13,823 bases of DNA from Anaerolineales bacterium (lineage in GTDB: Bacteria; Chloroflexota; Anaerolineae; Anaerolineales; Villigracilaceae): positions 1 through 13,823 of the forward strand of contig JAEURE010000041.1 of the NCBI GenBank assembly GCA_016789485.1, given 5' to 3'. Shown here piece by piece: positions 1 to 7,206 of this stretch. Numbering within the stretch: position 1 is the stretch's first letter; the number at the start of each line of letters is the position of its first letter. Position numbers and translations under genes: made by a program. The notes below the pieces were generated by a model. The model worked only from the letters and a program-made list of their open reading frames with translations. It was not told the origin of the DNA and did no database searches.

Positions 1-456
1 ATAGATGGTGCTGTAACCAAGAAGGATCTCTGTTTTATTGCTCGTGCCAATGACAAGCCCCTTGAAGACTTCGCTTTGATCGAAAAGCACGATCATGCGC
101 GCGCGCGCCATGATATTGCCTTTGCGCATGTCTGAGATTTCGGAGTCCAGTTTAAAGAGCGGCTCGACCATGTCTGTGATCTCGATGGTCTTGTTGGGAA
201 TGCCAAGCTGGTCGATCAGCAATTGAGCATGCACAAGAGAATCTTTACTGGATGCCTTGTATGGCATTCGGACAGCAAGGACATTTTCCGCGCCCAATGC
301 TTCAACCGCCAAGACGCAGGAAAGTGCAGAATCGAGTCCGCCGGATAGACCGACGATGGCACGAGACATTCCCACGCGCGTTACTTCTGATTTGACGAAG
401 CCTGTCAAAATTTCACGGGCAAGGTCTGTGTTGATGGAGAGGTTTAGATCAACCAC
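1..456 (-). CDS. nadE: NAD+ synthetase (NadE), 3' part beyond the window
   Basis: NadE makes NAD+ from deamido-NAD+, using ATP and ammonia in the cytoplasm. The 152 visible residues read in one frame to the window edge, so the C-terminus is missing. They show the PP-loop ATP-binding motif SGGLDSA near residue 38, then a KGNIMARAR-M block and the GTSNKTE-LLGY-T-Y block, all hallmarks of the family. I chose the GTG at 454-456 because translation begins VDLNLSINTD about 35 residues before the PP-loop. This start overlaps the end of the upstream nitrilase gene by 8 bp, in a different frame, which suggests translational coupling. No separate ribosome-binding site is obvious. An internal ATG (in VGMSRAIVG) is possible but would leave an unusually short N-terminus. 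The glutaminase domain that many bacteria fuse to this enzyme is here the neighbouring ORF. Confidence 0.93.
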   Translation of the reverse strand, partial: MVDLNLSINTDLAREILTGFVKSEVTRVGMSRAIVGLSGGLDSALSCVLAVEALGAENVLAVRMPYKASSKDSLVHAQLLIDQLGIPNKTIEITDMVEPLFKLDSEISDMRKGNIMARARMIVLFDQSEVFKGLVIGTSNKTEILLGYSTIY

Positions 457-1300
457 GGGAAAGAATCCTGTTCAATTCATTTTGCACAAGGTTCGTGCGT
501 TCATCGCGCAACAAAGGCAAACGCGCGCGAGTTCGGCGCAGTTGATTCAAATCCAGTTCGGAAAAGGTTAAGCCTTCCTCGTTATAGGGTCCATGAGCAA
601 GCTCTTCGCCGTTTGGGTCGAAAATCGTTGCGCCGCCCCAGAAGTGAAGCCCATCTTCATAACCAACCCGATTGGCATGCGCTACAAAAGACGTGAACAT
701 GCTGGCGTAAGCTTTGTTAACACGTTCCACCCAGCGAGCGGATTCGAGTTTCTCTTTATCGTTCAATCCGCGACCTGGGGATGCGGAAGAGAAAAGCATA
801 ATATCTGCGCCATCAAGCCAGAGCAGATACGGCGGTGAAGCGTGCCAGAAATCCTCACAGATCAACAATCCTGCACGGCCGAAGCGTGTGTCAAAGGCGC
901 GGACGGAGTCACCCCAGGCGAAGAAGCGGCCTTCGTCGAACAGTCCATACGTTGGCAGGTAGACTTTGTGATGGACATGCACAAGTTTCCCACCTGAGAG
1001 ATATGCAGAAGCAATATAAAAGCGGTGACGAGAGTCCTCGTCCACGAAGCCAACTACCAGGTCCAGATCGTGAGACGCTTTGAGCAAATGCTTGAAGATG
1101 GGATCATCATCCATCGGCTTGTGCGCGACCGAAGCAACCAGATCCTGAAGCACATATCCAGTTAAGGAAAGTTCGGGAAATACCAGTAAATCCGTTTTTT
1201 CAGATTTGGCTTGTTTGATGTAGTCCAGGTGTTTTGCGAGATTCGCTTCCACATCACCGAGTTTTGTGTTAATCTGTGCAAGGGCGAGGTTTAGTTTCAT
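449..1300 (-). CDS. Nitrilase-family amidase, probable glutaminase subunit of NAD+ synthetase
   Basis: This is a carbon-nitrogen hydrolase of 283 residues covering a full nitrilase domain. The Glu-Lys-Cys triad is visible: E43 in FPELSLTGY, K112 in HHKVYLPTYGLFDE and C148 in LLICEDFWH. The ICED-W context and the K-YLP-YG-FDE loop are typical of the glutaminase domain of glutamine-dependent NAD+ synthetase, which releases ammonia from glutamine. It is directly followed, with an 8-bp overlap, by the NadE synthetase domain, the same order as in the fused enzyme. I chose the ATG at 1298-1300 (MKLNLALAQINTKLGD), which matches the family N-terminus. The reading frame stays open to 1432, but that extension crosses the tRNA gene and its terminator. 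No Shine-Dalgarno is seen; a TAAGAT hexamer lies 7 nt upstream, so a leaderless start is possible. A general omega-amidase-like role is the alternative. Confidence 0.9.
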   Translation of the reverse strand: MKLNLALAQINTKLGDVEANLAKHLDYIKQAKSEKTDLLVFPELSLTGYVLQDLVASVAHKPMDDDPIFKHLLKASHDLDLVVGFVDEDSRHRFYIASAYLSGGKLVHVHHKVYLPTYGLFDEGRFFAWGDSVRAFDTRFGRAGLLICEDFWHASPPYLLWLDGADIMLFSSASPGRGLNDKEKLESARWVERVNKAYASMFTSFVAHANRVGYEDGLHFWGGATIFDPNGEELAHGPYNEEGLTFSELDLNQLRRTRARLPLLRDERTNLVQNELNRILSRG

Positions 1301-1316
1301 CGGGCGAATCTTACCA

Positions 1317-1355
1317 TAATAAAAACCCCAAAGGTCCTTGAGACCTTTGGGGTTT
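1317..1355 (-). terminator. Rho-independent terminator after tRNA-Ser
   Basis: The arms at 1323-1336 and 1342-1355 form a perfect 14-bp stem with a 5-nt loop. On the minus strand the stem ends in a T-rich tail (TTTTTATTAT). It sits just 3' of the tRNA and just 5' of the nitrilase start. The core (CCCYAAAGGTY) matches the hairpin at 12501-12537. Confidence 0.85.
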
Positions 1356-1359
1356 CGAG

Positions 1360-1446
1360 CGGGGAGGGAGGGATTCGAACCCTCGGTAGACCGGAGCCTA
1401 CAACAGTTTTCGAGACTGTCCCATTCAACCACTCTGGCACCTCCCC
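1360..1446 (-). tRNA. tRNA-Ser(CGA)
   Basis: The minus strand folds as a class II tRNA of 87 nt. The acceptor stem is GGGGAGG with CCTCCCC and a G discriminator. The anticodon stem is ACAGT/ACTGT around the loop CTCGAAA, giving anticodon CGA, which reads serine codon UCG. A long variable arm (GTAG...CTAC) and a T arm (GAGGG, TTCGAAT loop, CCCTC) follow. The long variable arm fits serine. The 3' CCA is not encoded and must be added. A terminator follows at once, so it is a single-gene transcription unit. Confidence 0.95.
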
Positions 1447-1464
1447 AAATTTGGGGCGGGCGAA

Positions 1465-1470
1465 ATTATA
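1465..1470 (-). promoter_or_regulatory. Probable -10 box of the tRNA-Ser gene
   Basis: The minus strand reads TATAAT 18 nt upstream of the tRNA 5' end. A TTGATT at 1490-1495 could serve as the -35, with a long 19-nt spacer that overlaps the 3' end of the nuclease gene. Only the -10 is convincing. Confidence 0.5.
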
Positions 1471-1484
1471 ACCGAAAAAGTTTC

Positions 1485-2879
1485 CTACAAATCAACACTC
1501 TCATGCAAGTCTGGATAATGCACCTGACTTAATTTTCGCTCGTGCAATAAACCCTTCAAAGTCATCGCCTGTTTTTCTTCACCATGGACAAGGAAAACCT
1601 GTTTCACGGAATCTTTGACACCCATCGCGTACTTCACCAGCAAGTCCTGCCCTGCATGACCTGAGAGACCGCCAATGGTCGCCACATCACATTTACGCTT
1701 GTACACTTCTCCAAAGATATGGACTTGCGGTTCGCGGTCTGCCAACCTGCGCCCCATTGTATTGGGAGCCTGCCACGAGACAATGCAAATCGTGTTCTTT
1801 GGATTCTCAATATTATTGCGGATGTGATGCACAATGCGCCCGGTTTCCGCCATGCCCGAAGCGGAGATGATGACCATCGGCTCTTTGCGGTCGTTTAACG
1901 CCTTGGATTCCTCCACCGAGCGCACATAGGTCAACATCTTGAAATCCAAGGCAGGGTGTTTTGATTCAGCTACGAACTTGCGTGTCTCTTCATCAAAACA
2001 TTCGAGGTGCCGCTTGAATATATCCGTGGCATTTACAGCTAGCGGACTGTCCACATACACGGGCACCTTTGGCACTTCGCCACTCTGCATCATCTGGTTT
2101 AAATTGAAGACCAATTCCTGAGTACGACCCACCGCGAAAGCAGGGACGATGACCTTGCCACCGCGTTCCACGGTAAGCTTCACAACATTACGGAATTCGT
2201 TGTAGGCAAGCCCCGGGTCGTTGTGCGACTTATCGCCATAAGTGGATTCCATGATCATATAATCAGCGGCTTCAGGCAAAACAGGGTCGCGCAACAACGG
2301 CAATTTATATCTGCCAATGTCCCCAGAGAACCACAAGCGAATCTTCTTGCCTTTCTCTTCGATTTCAAGCGACACACACGCTGAACCAAGGATATGTCCC
2401 GCTTCATAAAAACGCGCGATCACACCTGGGATGGGCTCAAACGCTTCCACATAATCTGCGCCTTTGAACATCCCCGCAACTTCTTCCGCATCCTGTTCGG
2501 TGTATAACGGCTCAATGGGTGCCTCACCGCGTTGTGCTCGTTTTTTATTTATATATTCAGCATCTGATTCTTGAATGCGTCCCGAGTCGCGAAGCATCAA
2601 AATCGCAAGGTCCACAGTGGCGCGTGTGGCAAAAATGTTTCTTTCATATCCCTGCTTCACCAGGTTTGGCAAATTCCCTGCATGATCAATATGTGCATGA
2701 GAAAGGATCACGGCGTCAACATCCTGCGGGTTGTAACGAAAATTCAAATTCCGCTCGTACGTATCCGCACGCCTGCCCTGATACAAGCCGCAATCCAGCA
2801 GAAGTTTCGACCCATTAACCTCGATCAAATGCTGGCTGCCTGTCACTGTATGAGCCGCACCGTGGAAACTAATTCGCAT
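1485..2879 (-). CDS. Metallo-beta-lactamase/beta-CASP ribonuclease (CPSF-like)
   Basis: This is a 464-residue cytoplasmic RNA hydrolase of the metallo-beta-lactamase fold with an inserted beta-CASP domain. Zinc-site motifs are visible: HAHIDHAG (H61, H63, D65, H66), GHILGSA (H162) and SGDIGR (D187). They are followed by ESTYGD at 211-216, a signature of this subfamily. Late motifs SASGMAETGRIVHH and GLSGHAGQ supply the beta-CASP histidines. The layout matches the bacterial CPSF/TTHA0252-type nucleases with endo- and 5'-exonuclease activity, rather than RNase J, which is longer and has a different C-terminal domain. The ATG overlaps the RNase D stop by 11 bp with GGGAG upstream at suitable spacing, so the two are co-translated. 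The pairing with RNase D supports a role in RNA processing or decay. The exact substrate is unknown. Confidence 0.93.
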   Translation of the reverse strand: MRISFHGAAHTVTGSQHLIEVNGSKLLLDCGLYQGRRADTYERNLNFRYNPQDVDAVILSHAHIDHAGNLPNLVKQGYERNIFATRATVDLAILMLRDSGRIQESDAEYINKKRAQRGEAPIEPLYTEQDAEEVAGMFKGADYVEAFEPIPGVIARFYEAGHILGSACVSLEIEEKGKKIRLWFSGDIGRYKLPLLRDPVLPEAADYMIMESTYGDKSHNDPGLAYNEFRNVVKLTVERGGKVIVPAFAVGRTQELVFNLNQMMQSGEVPKVPVYVDSPLAVNATDIFKRHLECFDEETRKFVAESKHPALDFKMLTYVRSVEESKALNDRKEPMVIISASGMAETGRIVHHIRNNIENPKNTICIVSWQAPNTMGRRLADREPQVHIFGEVYKRKCDVATIGGLSGHAGQDLLVKYAMGVKDSVKQVFLVHGEEKQAMTLKGLLHERKLSQVHYPDLHESVDL

Positions 2880-4005
2880 GTTTAACTCCCAATGTCTTCA
2901 AAATCTGCAAGCCGAACTTGTCCACACGCGAAGGGGTATCCTTCATCAAGTCACGCAGCTCTTCCAATGATTTTGGTGGGTTTTCAGACAACGCCCCCAA
3001 ATAAGGCTTGGGTAAAATAATATCAGACTCAACCTTCATTTCCAAGCCGACACTTTTTCTCCATGCCTTTAATTTTTCAAGGCGACGAAGCACCGCGTCG
3101 TTCTTACGTTCAGCCTGTTTCCGTTCAACCAGCGGCGCTTCACTCCCGTGCCGAATTGCACTCAAAACCTGGTCGCCCCAAAGTTTTATTTGTTTTTCAC
3201 TTAAGCCCGCGGCAGAAAGATCCACCTTTTGCTCGGGCGGATTCTTTGCCAAAGCCACAAAGACATCATCCATCACCACCTTGTAAGGCGGACGATTCAA
3301 CTTTTCGGCTTCCCTATCGCGCCATTTGCATAAATAGGAAATGACCGTCAACTCGCGCAATGAAAGATCCTTGCGGCCTGCAAATCGTTCCCAAGAAGCG
3401 CTGGCATGTTTCTGTCTTTGCTCATCAGCAACACATGCACGATAAAAATCTTCCAGGGCAAACTCAAGACGTTCCTTCTCGCGCAGTTCCTGCTCCAGAA
3501 CGTCCCGCAAGTTAAAGAGATAATGGGTATCCAGCCGCGCATAATGGATTTGCTCCGAGGACAATGGGCGGGCCGCCCAATTTGCTTTTTGATGGCGCTT
3601 ATCCATTTTGATATCAAATTTTTCCCCCAACAATCGATCCAGTCCTACGGCGGGGTAGCCCAAAACACGGGCCGCCTGCATTGTATCAAACAGGTTGGCG
3701 AAGGAAAAACCGAAATCGCGCCGTAAACAGATCAGGTCATATTCTGCTGCGTGAAATACCTTTTCTATTTTGGGGTTTGCAAAAATAGGCGCCAATAAAC
3801 TCAGATCTTTCAAGGCAAGCGGGTCCACCAAATAATCATTCGTGAGAGATGAGAATTGCAAGAGACAAACCTGCTCGCGAAATGCATGCAGGCTGTTGGA
3901 TTCGGTGTCCACTGCCACGCGAGCCTGCGCGGCAAGATCATCCACCATTTGTTTTAAAGATTGTGTTGTATTCACCCAAACGGGCGGCGGTAACATTTCA
4001 GACAT
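2869..4005 (-). CDS. rnd: Ribonuclease D, DEDDy 3'-5' exonuclease with HRDC domains
   Basis: This is a 378-residue protein with the RNase D layout. The DEDDy exonuclease domain fills about residues 10-175, with D33 and E35 in AVDTESNSLH, D90 in HAAEYDL, and Y155/D159 in YARLDTHYL. These residues bind two metal ions. An HRDC domain spans about 214-290 (ELTVISYLCKWRDREAEKLNRPPYK), and a second HRDC-like helical region runs to the C-terminus. RNase D trims tRNA 3' ends and other stable RNA. The length is close to the E. coli enzyme. It overlaps the beta-CASP nuclease gene downstream by 11 bp. The start MSEML has no Shine-Dalgarno, but a consensus TATAAT ends 9 nt before the ATG, suggesting a leaderless message. 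A few residues of start uncertainty remain. Confidence 0.93.
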   Translation of the reverse strand: MSEMLPPPVWVNTTQSLKQMVDDLAAQARVAVDTESNSLHAFREQVCLLQFSSLTNDYLVDPLALKDLSLLAPIFANPKIEKVFHAAEYDLICLRRDFGFSFANLFDTMQAARVLGYPAVGLDRLLGEKFDIKMDKRHQKANWAARPLSSEQIHYARLDTHYLFNLRDVLEQELREKERLEFALEDFYRACVADEQRQKHASASWERFAGRKDLSLRELTVISYLCKWRDREAEKLNRPPYKVVMDDVFVALAKNPPEQKVDLSAAGLSEKQIKLWGDQVLSAIRHGSEAPLVERKQAERKNDAVLRRLEKLKAWRKSVGLEMKVESDIILPKPYLGALSENPPKSLEELRDLMKDTPSRVDKFGLQILKTLGVKHAN

Positions 4006-4013
4006 ATTGGCTG

Positions 4014-4019
4014 ATTATA
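4014..4019 (-). promoter_or_regulatory. Probable -10 box of the rnd operon (leaderless)
   Basis: The minus strand reads TATAAT, 8 nt upstream of the RNase D ATG, so transcription would begin at or next to the start codon. No clear -35 is seen at 16-18 nt. The short hairpin CCCG-CTTTAT-CGGG just upstream of this box, followed by TTTAT, might be a weak terminator for the acyltransferase gene. Confidence 0.5.
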
Positions 4020-4055
4020 AACCCGATAAAGCGGGATGAGCCCTCCTTCTCCCTG

Positions 4056-5060
4056 CTATCCTTTCAAGTGTAGTGCAACAAGCAGACGGTCATAGCCAAC
4101 TTGTAGAAAATATCCCAGAATCAAGGCAAGCACGCCTCCCGGGATAAGATTGAAGAATACTCTGGCAATCCCAGCCTCCAAACCTAATGCCGTATCAAGA
4201 ACATGCCAAAGCGGGCGATGGTACAAATAAGTAAAGAAGGATGCAGTGGAAAGGAATGCCCAAATCTTCCAACTTCCCGCCTGTGTTCGAAAAATGGAAA
4301 GCCACATCAACACCCAGCCAAGAATGAACAGATCAACAACAAAAATAAAGAGTAAATCCGGCACATTCAGCCCATTAGATGCCACTTTCCAGAAAATGAC
4401 CAAAACAACCAACGCAACAACCGCGGTATACCAAAATTTCATGCCAAACAAAATATTTCGCTCTTTTTCAAAACGGTAAAAATAGATACCCGCCAGAAAA
4501 ACAAAGTAATACTGAAAAAAGCGTGGCTCAAACAAACCCGTTACAAGGCTTGCGATATAACCAATCGCAAAGAGAACGACTGACCACACCAACAAACCAA
4601 GGTTGGATTTAACTTGAAACAATAGAATGCCGAAAACCAGGTAATACCCTACCAACACGCTGATATACCAAAGGGTTAGCAGACGTTTAATAAAGACGGG
4701 GGATAGAAGCCATTGCAGATTTAAAGCATACATCAAGGCATCAAAACGTTTGAGGGAAAACCCGATCACAAACACAAACAATGCCAGAGCGATCCAGTAG
4801 GGAGGAAAGATACGAATAAATTTTGACTTCAGAAATGAAAATGAATTCGCCCCGCTTTTTTGACGGGAAAATTCCGCGAAGAATCCCGCCAAAAAGAAAA
4901 ATGAGCCCAGCAAAAAAGAAGCCACCACCTGCGCCAGCGGATCCACTTCGAAGCCAAAGACGCTCGAATCAAACACCTCGCTGTGCAGCGCCAAAAGCAG
5001 GAGGATGGATAATCCGCGTAAGGCTTCGAATTCCTGTAGTTTTTGTTTTGTCTCCGTCAT
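4056..5060 (-). CDS. Acyltransferase-3 family integral membrane protein
   Basis: This is a 334-residue polytopic membrane protein with about ten hydrophobic segments. It opens with the acyltransferase-3 signature FEALRGLSILLLLALHS, giving the conserved R15 and the likely catalytic H26. The late segment FFTYLYHRPLWHV carries further conserved histidines. The family (OafA/WecH-like) moves acetyl or other acyl groups from the cytoplasm onto surface sugars or lipids, and the acceptor cannot be told from sequence. The ATG overlaps the stop of the GNAT gene in an ATGA arrangement, so the two are translationally coupled. The gene is A/T-richer than its neighbours, as expected for many Phe, Leu and Val codons. 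A role with the surface-sugar genes at 7207-9628 is possible but unsupported beyond proximity. Confidence 0.85.
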   Translation of the reverse strand: MTETKQKLQEFEALRGLSILLLLALHSEVFDSSVFGFEVDPLAQVVASFLLGSFFFLAGFFAEFSRQKSGANSFSFLKSKFIRIFPPYWIALALFVFVIGFSLKRFDALMYALNLQWLLSPVFIKRLLTLWYISVLVGYYLVFGILLFQVKSNLGLLVWSVVLFAIGYIASLVTGLFEPRFFQYYFVFLAGIYFYRFEKERNILFGMKFWYTAVVALVVLVIFWKVASNGLNVPDLLFIFVVDLFILGWVLMWLSIFRTQAGSWKIWAFLSTASFFTYLYHRPLWHVLDTALGLEAGIARVFFNLIPGGVLALILGYFLQVGYDRLLVALHLKG

Positions 5061-5488
5061 AGTTCCTTCTCCATCAACATGGCATCTTCGCCATCATTGT
5101 AATATCCCTTCCACAGGTCAATGGACGCATATCCTTCTTTTTCATACATGGAAATCGCAATCTGATTCGAAAGCCGCACGGTGAGGCGTGAACGCGGCAC
5201 ACCAAGTTTTTCTTCACAGGCATGCAACAGAGCGCGCCCAATGCCGCGCCGCTGGTAGCGTGGATCAACTGCGATGGTGGCAACCCAGCCCCACCCGTCG
5301 CGCGGATGCGGATCTCCCGCCACGAACCCGACCATTTGGCCGTTTTCCACCGCCTTTAATCGGATCACATCCGGAAAAGTCAGCACAGCTATTAAATCGA
5401 ACAGGGGCCAGGCATCTTTTGCAAAGGATTCATTTTCCAGCTTGCGAAGAGCATTGAGGTCAAGAATGGATGCTTTGGTAATTTCCAT
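5057..5488 (-). CDS. GNAT family N-acetyltransferase (RimI-like)
   Basis: This 143-residue single GNAT domain transfers an acetyl group from acetyl-CoA to an amine. Motif A is clear: VATIAVDPRYQRRGIGRALL, with the pyrophosphate-binding loop Q79-R80-R81-G82-I83-G84. Motif B follows as SNQIAISMYEKEGY with Y115. The RLSNQIAISMYEK-GY pattern resembles RimI and other protein N-alpha-acetyltransferases, but the acceptor is not certain. The gene overlaps the acyltransferase by 4 bp. Its ATG lies at the end of the T-rich tail of the terminator hairpin at 5493-5523. The best ribosome-binding site (GGGAG, 12 nt from the ATG) lies inside that stem, so read-through RNA from the slipin gene would hide it. 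Confidence 0.88.
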   Translation of the reverse strand: MEITKASILDLNALRKLENESFAKDAWPLFDLIAVLTFPDVIRLKAVENGQMVGFVAGDPHPRDGWGWVATIAVDPRYQRRGIGRALLHACEEKLGVPRSRLTVRLSNQIAISMYEKEGYASIDLWKGYYNDGEDAMLMEKEL

Positions 5489-5523
5489 AAAAAATAAGGT
5501 CTCCCTTATCGGGAGACCTTATT
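5487..5523 (-). terminator. Rho-independent terminator after the slipin gene
   Basis: The arms at 5493-5505 and 5511-5523 form a 13-bp perfect stem (AATAAGGTCTCCC) with a 5-nt loop. On the minus strand it is followed by TTTT and lies 16 nt past the slipin stop. The stem is A/T-flanked on both sides and could also work on the plus strand. The T tail runs straight into the GNAT start codon. Confidence 0.85.
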
Positions 5524-5539
5524 GTATTACAAATTGGTA

Positions 5540-6448
5540 TTACTTCTTGCCTTCTTTACCAAGGAAGTTATCCAACATACTGGTGAACTCCATCGGGAAG
5601 ATGAACTTGGTGGACGGGCTTGTGCCGATGGATTTGAGCGTTTCGAAATACTGCAGTGTCATCGTCTTTTGGTCAACGGTCTTGGCAGCGTTAAAGATGG
5701 CTTCCAAAGCAACGGCAAAACCTTCTGCACGCAAAGCCTGTGCCTGCTTTTCGCCTTCAGCGCGCAGGATGTTGGACTCGCGCTCACCTTGAGCCTGGAG
5801 AATAGCTGCTTGTTTCGTACCTTCTGCACGGTTCTTTGCAGCTTCCTGATCACCCATGGATTCGGTCACGAGCGCGCGGCGGACACGTTCCGCAGTCATC
5901 TGACGGTTCATTGCATCCTGAACATCACGCGGCGGAACGATCTCGCGGATTTCAACGTTCGTAACTTTTACACCCCAGCGCCCGGTCACTTCATCGAGGC
6001 GGGTGCGGAGCATGGTATTGATATGTTCACGCTGAGACAGCACATCATCGAGCATGATGCCGCCGATGACAGCGCGCAATGTAGTTGCAGCAATACCCGC
6101 GGCGGCGGCTTCAAAATTACTTACTTGCAAAACCGATTCGGAAGGGTCCAATACTTTGAAGTACCACAAAAAGTCAATGGAGATGGGCGCATTATCTTTG
6201 GTAATTGAAGTCTGCTGGGGAATTTCACGAACTTGTTCGCGCAAGTCTGCTTTTACAGCGCGATCAATGACAGGAATGAGCAAAACGACGCCAGGTCCCT
6301 TTGCGCCCACACAACGTCCAAGACGGAAAACGACCAGACGCTGGTATTCAGGAACAATTCTTATGGCATTGGCAAGAAATATAAAGCCAATGACCAGCAC
6401 CGCTCCAACGAAACAAAAAATAGTGCCGCCGGTTGCTAGAAAATCCAT
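5540..6448 (-). CDS. Slipin/stomatin-type SPFH membrane protein
   Basis: This is a 302-residue SPFH (band 7) protein. One membrane segment covers about residues 8-28. The SPFH domain follows from about residue 30 (VPEYQRLVVFRLGR...GPGVVLLIPVID) to about 185. It includes the conserved run VPPRDVQDAMNRQMTAER. An Ala/Glu/Arg-rich coiled coil covers about 185-250, and a short C-terminal region ends PMEFTSMLDNFLG. Such proteins form ring oligomers at the membrane and scaffold or restrain proteases such as FtsH, or organise lipid domains. It is 1 bp downstream of the nfeD-like gene, with AAGGAG as the ribosome-binding site. The slipin plus NfeD pair is a well-known conserved operon (YbbK/QmcA with YbbJ in E. 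coli). The gene order supports slipin over HflK/HflC or flotillin. Confidence 0.93.
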   Translation of the reverse strand: MDFLATGGTIFCFVGAVLVIGFIFLANAIRIVPEYQRLVVFRLGRCVGAKGPGVVLLIPVIDRAVKADLREQVREIPQQTSITKDNAPISIDFLWYFKVLDPSESVLQVSNFEAAAAGIAATTLRAVIGGIMLDDVLSQREHINTMLRTRLDEVTGRWGVKVTNVEIREIVPPRDVQDAMNRQMTAERVRRALVTESMGDQEAAKNRAEGTKQAAILQAQGERESNILRAEGEKQAQALRAEGFAVALEAIFNAAKTVDQKTMTLQYFETLKSIGTSPSTKFIFPMEFTSMLDNFLGKEGKK

Positions 6449-6449
6449 G

Positions 6450-7073
6450 TTATTTCTCCTTGTTTAGGTTGTTATTTGACTGACCGTTTTTTTCAACAAC
6501 GAGGATAAAACCCTCGCGACGAACCACACGAATTGGACTGCCAACAGGAATGGATTTTTCACTTCTGGCAGACCACATCTCCCCTGCTACAAACACACTG
6601 CCTTCTTCATGGATCCTGGATCTGGCTTCTCCCGCCAATCCAACCAATGCGTCAAGGTCATGCACGGGACGCACGCTTGCTGCCTGCACGGTTTTCCGAA
6701 CAACGACCCACAAAAAAACAGATAAAAGCCCGGAGGTTACCAATGCCACGAAGGGATTGACGGCGGGCTTCCACCCATCCACCGCAAACAAAAATACCGA
6801 TCCCAGCACGAGCAAAAAGATGGAAACCCCAAGGTACAGTTCACGTTTTGGTTTTTGTACAGCATAGATAAACGGAACGATGCTCAGAACAAGAATGATC
6901 AATGCCCACCAGTTAAAGGACAGGTTGTAAACTGCATATCCTGCCAACATCAGGCAGAAGAACGCGCCGATTTCAAACAAACCCGTGCCCGGGGTTACAA
7001 TCGCCATTAATCCAAGCAAAATACCGCTGAGCAAGATCAAATATGCAACATTTGGGTTGAGTAAAAAATCCAT
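6450..7073 (-). CDS. NfeD-like membrane protein, short form
   Basis: This is a 207-residue protein with about four to five membrane segments in the first 125 residues (starting LNPNVAYLILLSGILLGLMAIVTPGTGLFEIGAF). A soluble C-terminal domain at about 143-200 (LVGLAGEARSRIHEEGSVFVAGEMWSARSE...IRVV) has the OB-fold sequence of NfeD. The ClpP-like serine-protease domain of the long NfeD type is absent. NfeD proteins work with SPFH proteins in membrane organisation or protein quality control. The gene is followed 1 bp later by the slipin gene, and the pair ends at the 5493-5523 terminator. The start has a strong GGAGG 4 nt before the ATG, and a TATAAT box lies 14 nt upstream of the ATG. Confidence 0.9.
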   Translation of the reverse strand: MDFLLNPNVAYLILLSGILLGLMAIVTPGTGLFEIGAFFCLMLAGYAVYNLSFNWWALIILVLSIVPFIYAVQKPKRELYLGVSIFLLVLGSVFLFAVDGWKPAVNPFVALVTSGLLSVFLWVVVRKTVQAASVRPVHDLDALVGLAGEARSRIHEEGSVFVAGEMWSARSEKSIPVGSPIRVVRREGFILVVEKNGQSNNNLNKEK

Positions 7074-7087
7074 TGTTCCTCCACTTG

Positions 7088-7093
7088 ATTATA
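7088..7093 (-). promoter_or_regulatory. Probable -10 box of the nfeD-slipin operon
   Basis: The minus strand reads TATAAT at 7088-7093, with the GGAGGA ribosome-binding site at 7077-7082 following it. The -35 region (AAATAA at a 17-nt spacing) is poor. The 133-bp gap up to 7206 is shared with the divergent wecC promoter. I see nothing else in it. Confidence 0.5.
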
Positions 7094-7148
7094 CAACAAG
7101 AAATTACCTATTATTTAGCATACGCACCAGCCTGTAAAAAGTCGCTCA

Positions 7149-7175
7149 TTGGAACAGAACTGCTGGTTGTATAAT
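7149..7175 (+). promoter_or_regulatory. Probable promoter of the wecC-wecB pair
   Basis: TATAAT lies at 7170-7175 and TTGGAA at 7149-7154. The spacer is 15 nt, or 17 if the overlapping TAATAA is used. The GGAG ribosome-binding site at 7198-7201 precedes the GTG start by 5 nt. Confidence 0.5.
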
Positions 7176-7206
7176 AATCAGGCGAATTCAATATCTTGGA
7201 GCCATT

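Noticed and set aside
103..118. Run of alternating GC (gcgcgcgcgcg)
   Set aside because: It encodes the conserved MARAR segment of NadE, so codon content explains it.
1301..1432. Long N-terminal extension of the nitrilase ORF
   Set aside because: It runs through the tRNA-Ser gene and its terminator. MKLNLALAQ at 1300 is the family N-terminus.
5522..6208. 228-residue plus-strand ORF opposite the slipin gene
   Set aside because: It is antisense to a clear SPFH gene, has low-complexity, unrecognisable sequence, and has no promoter or ribosome-binding site.
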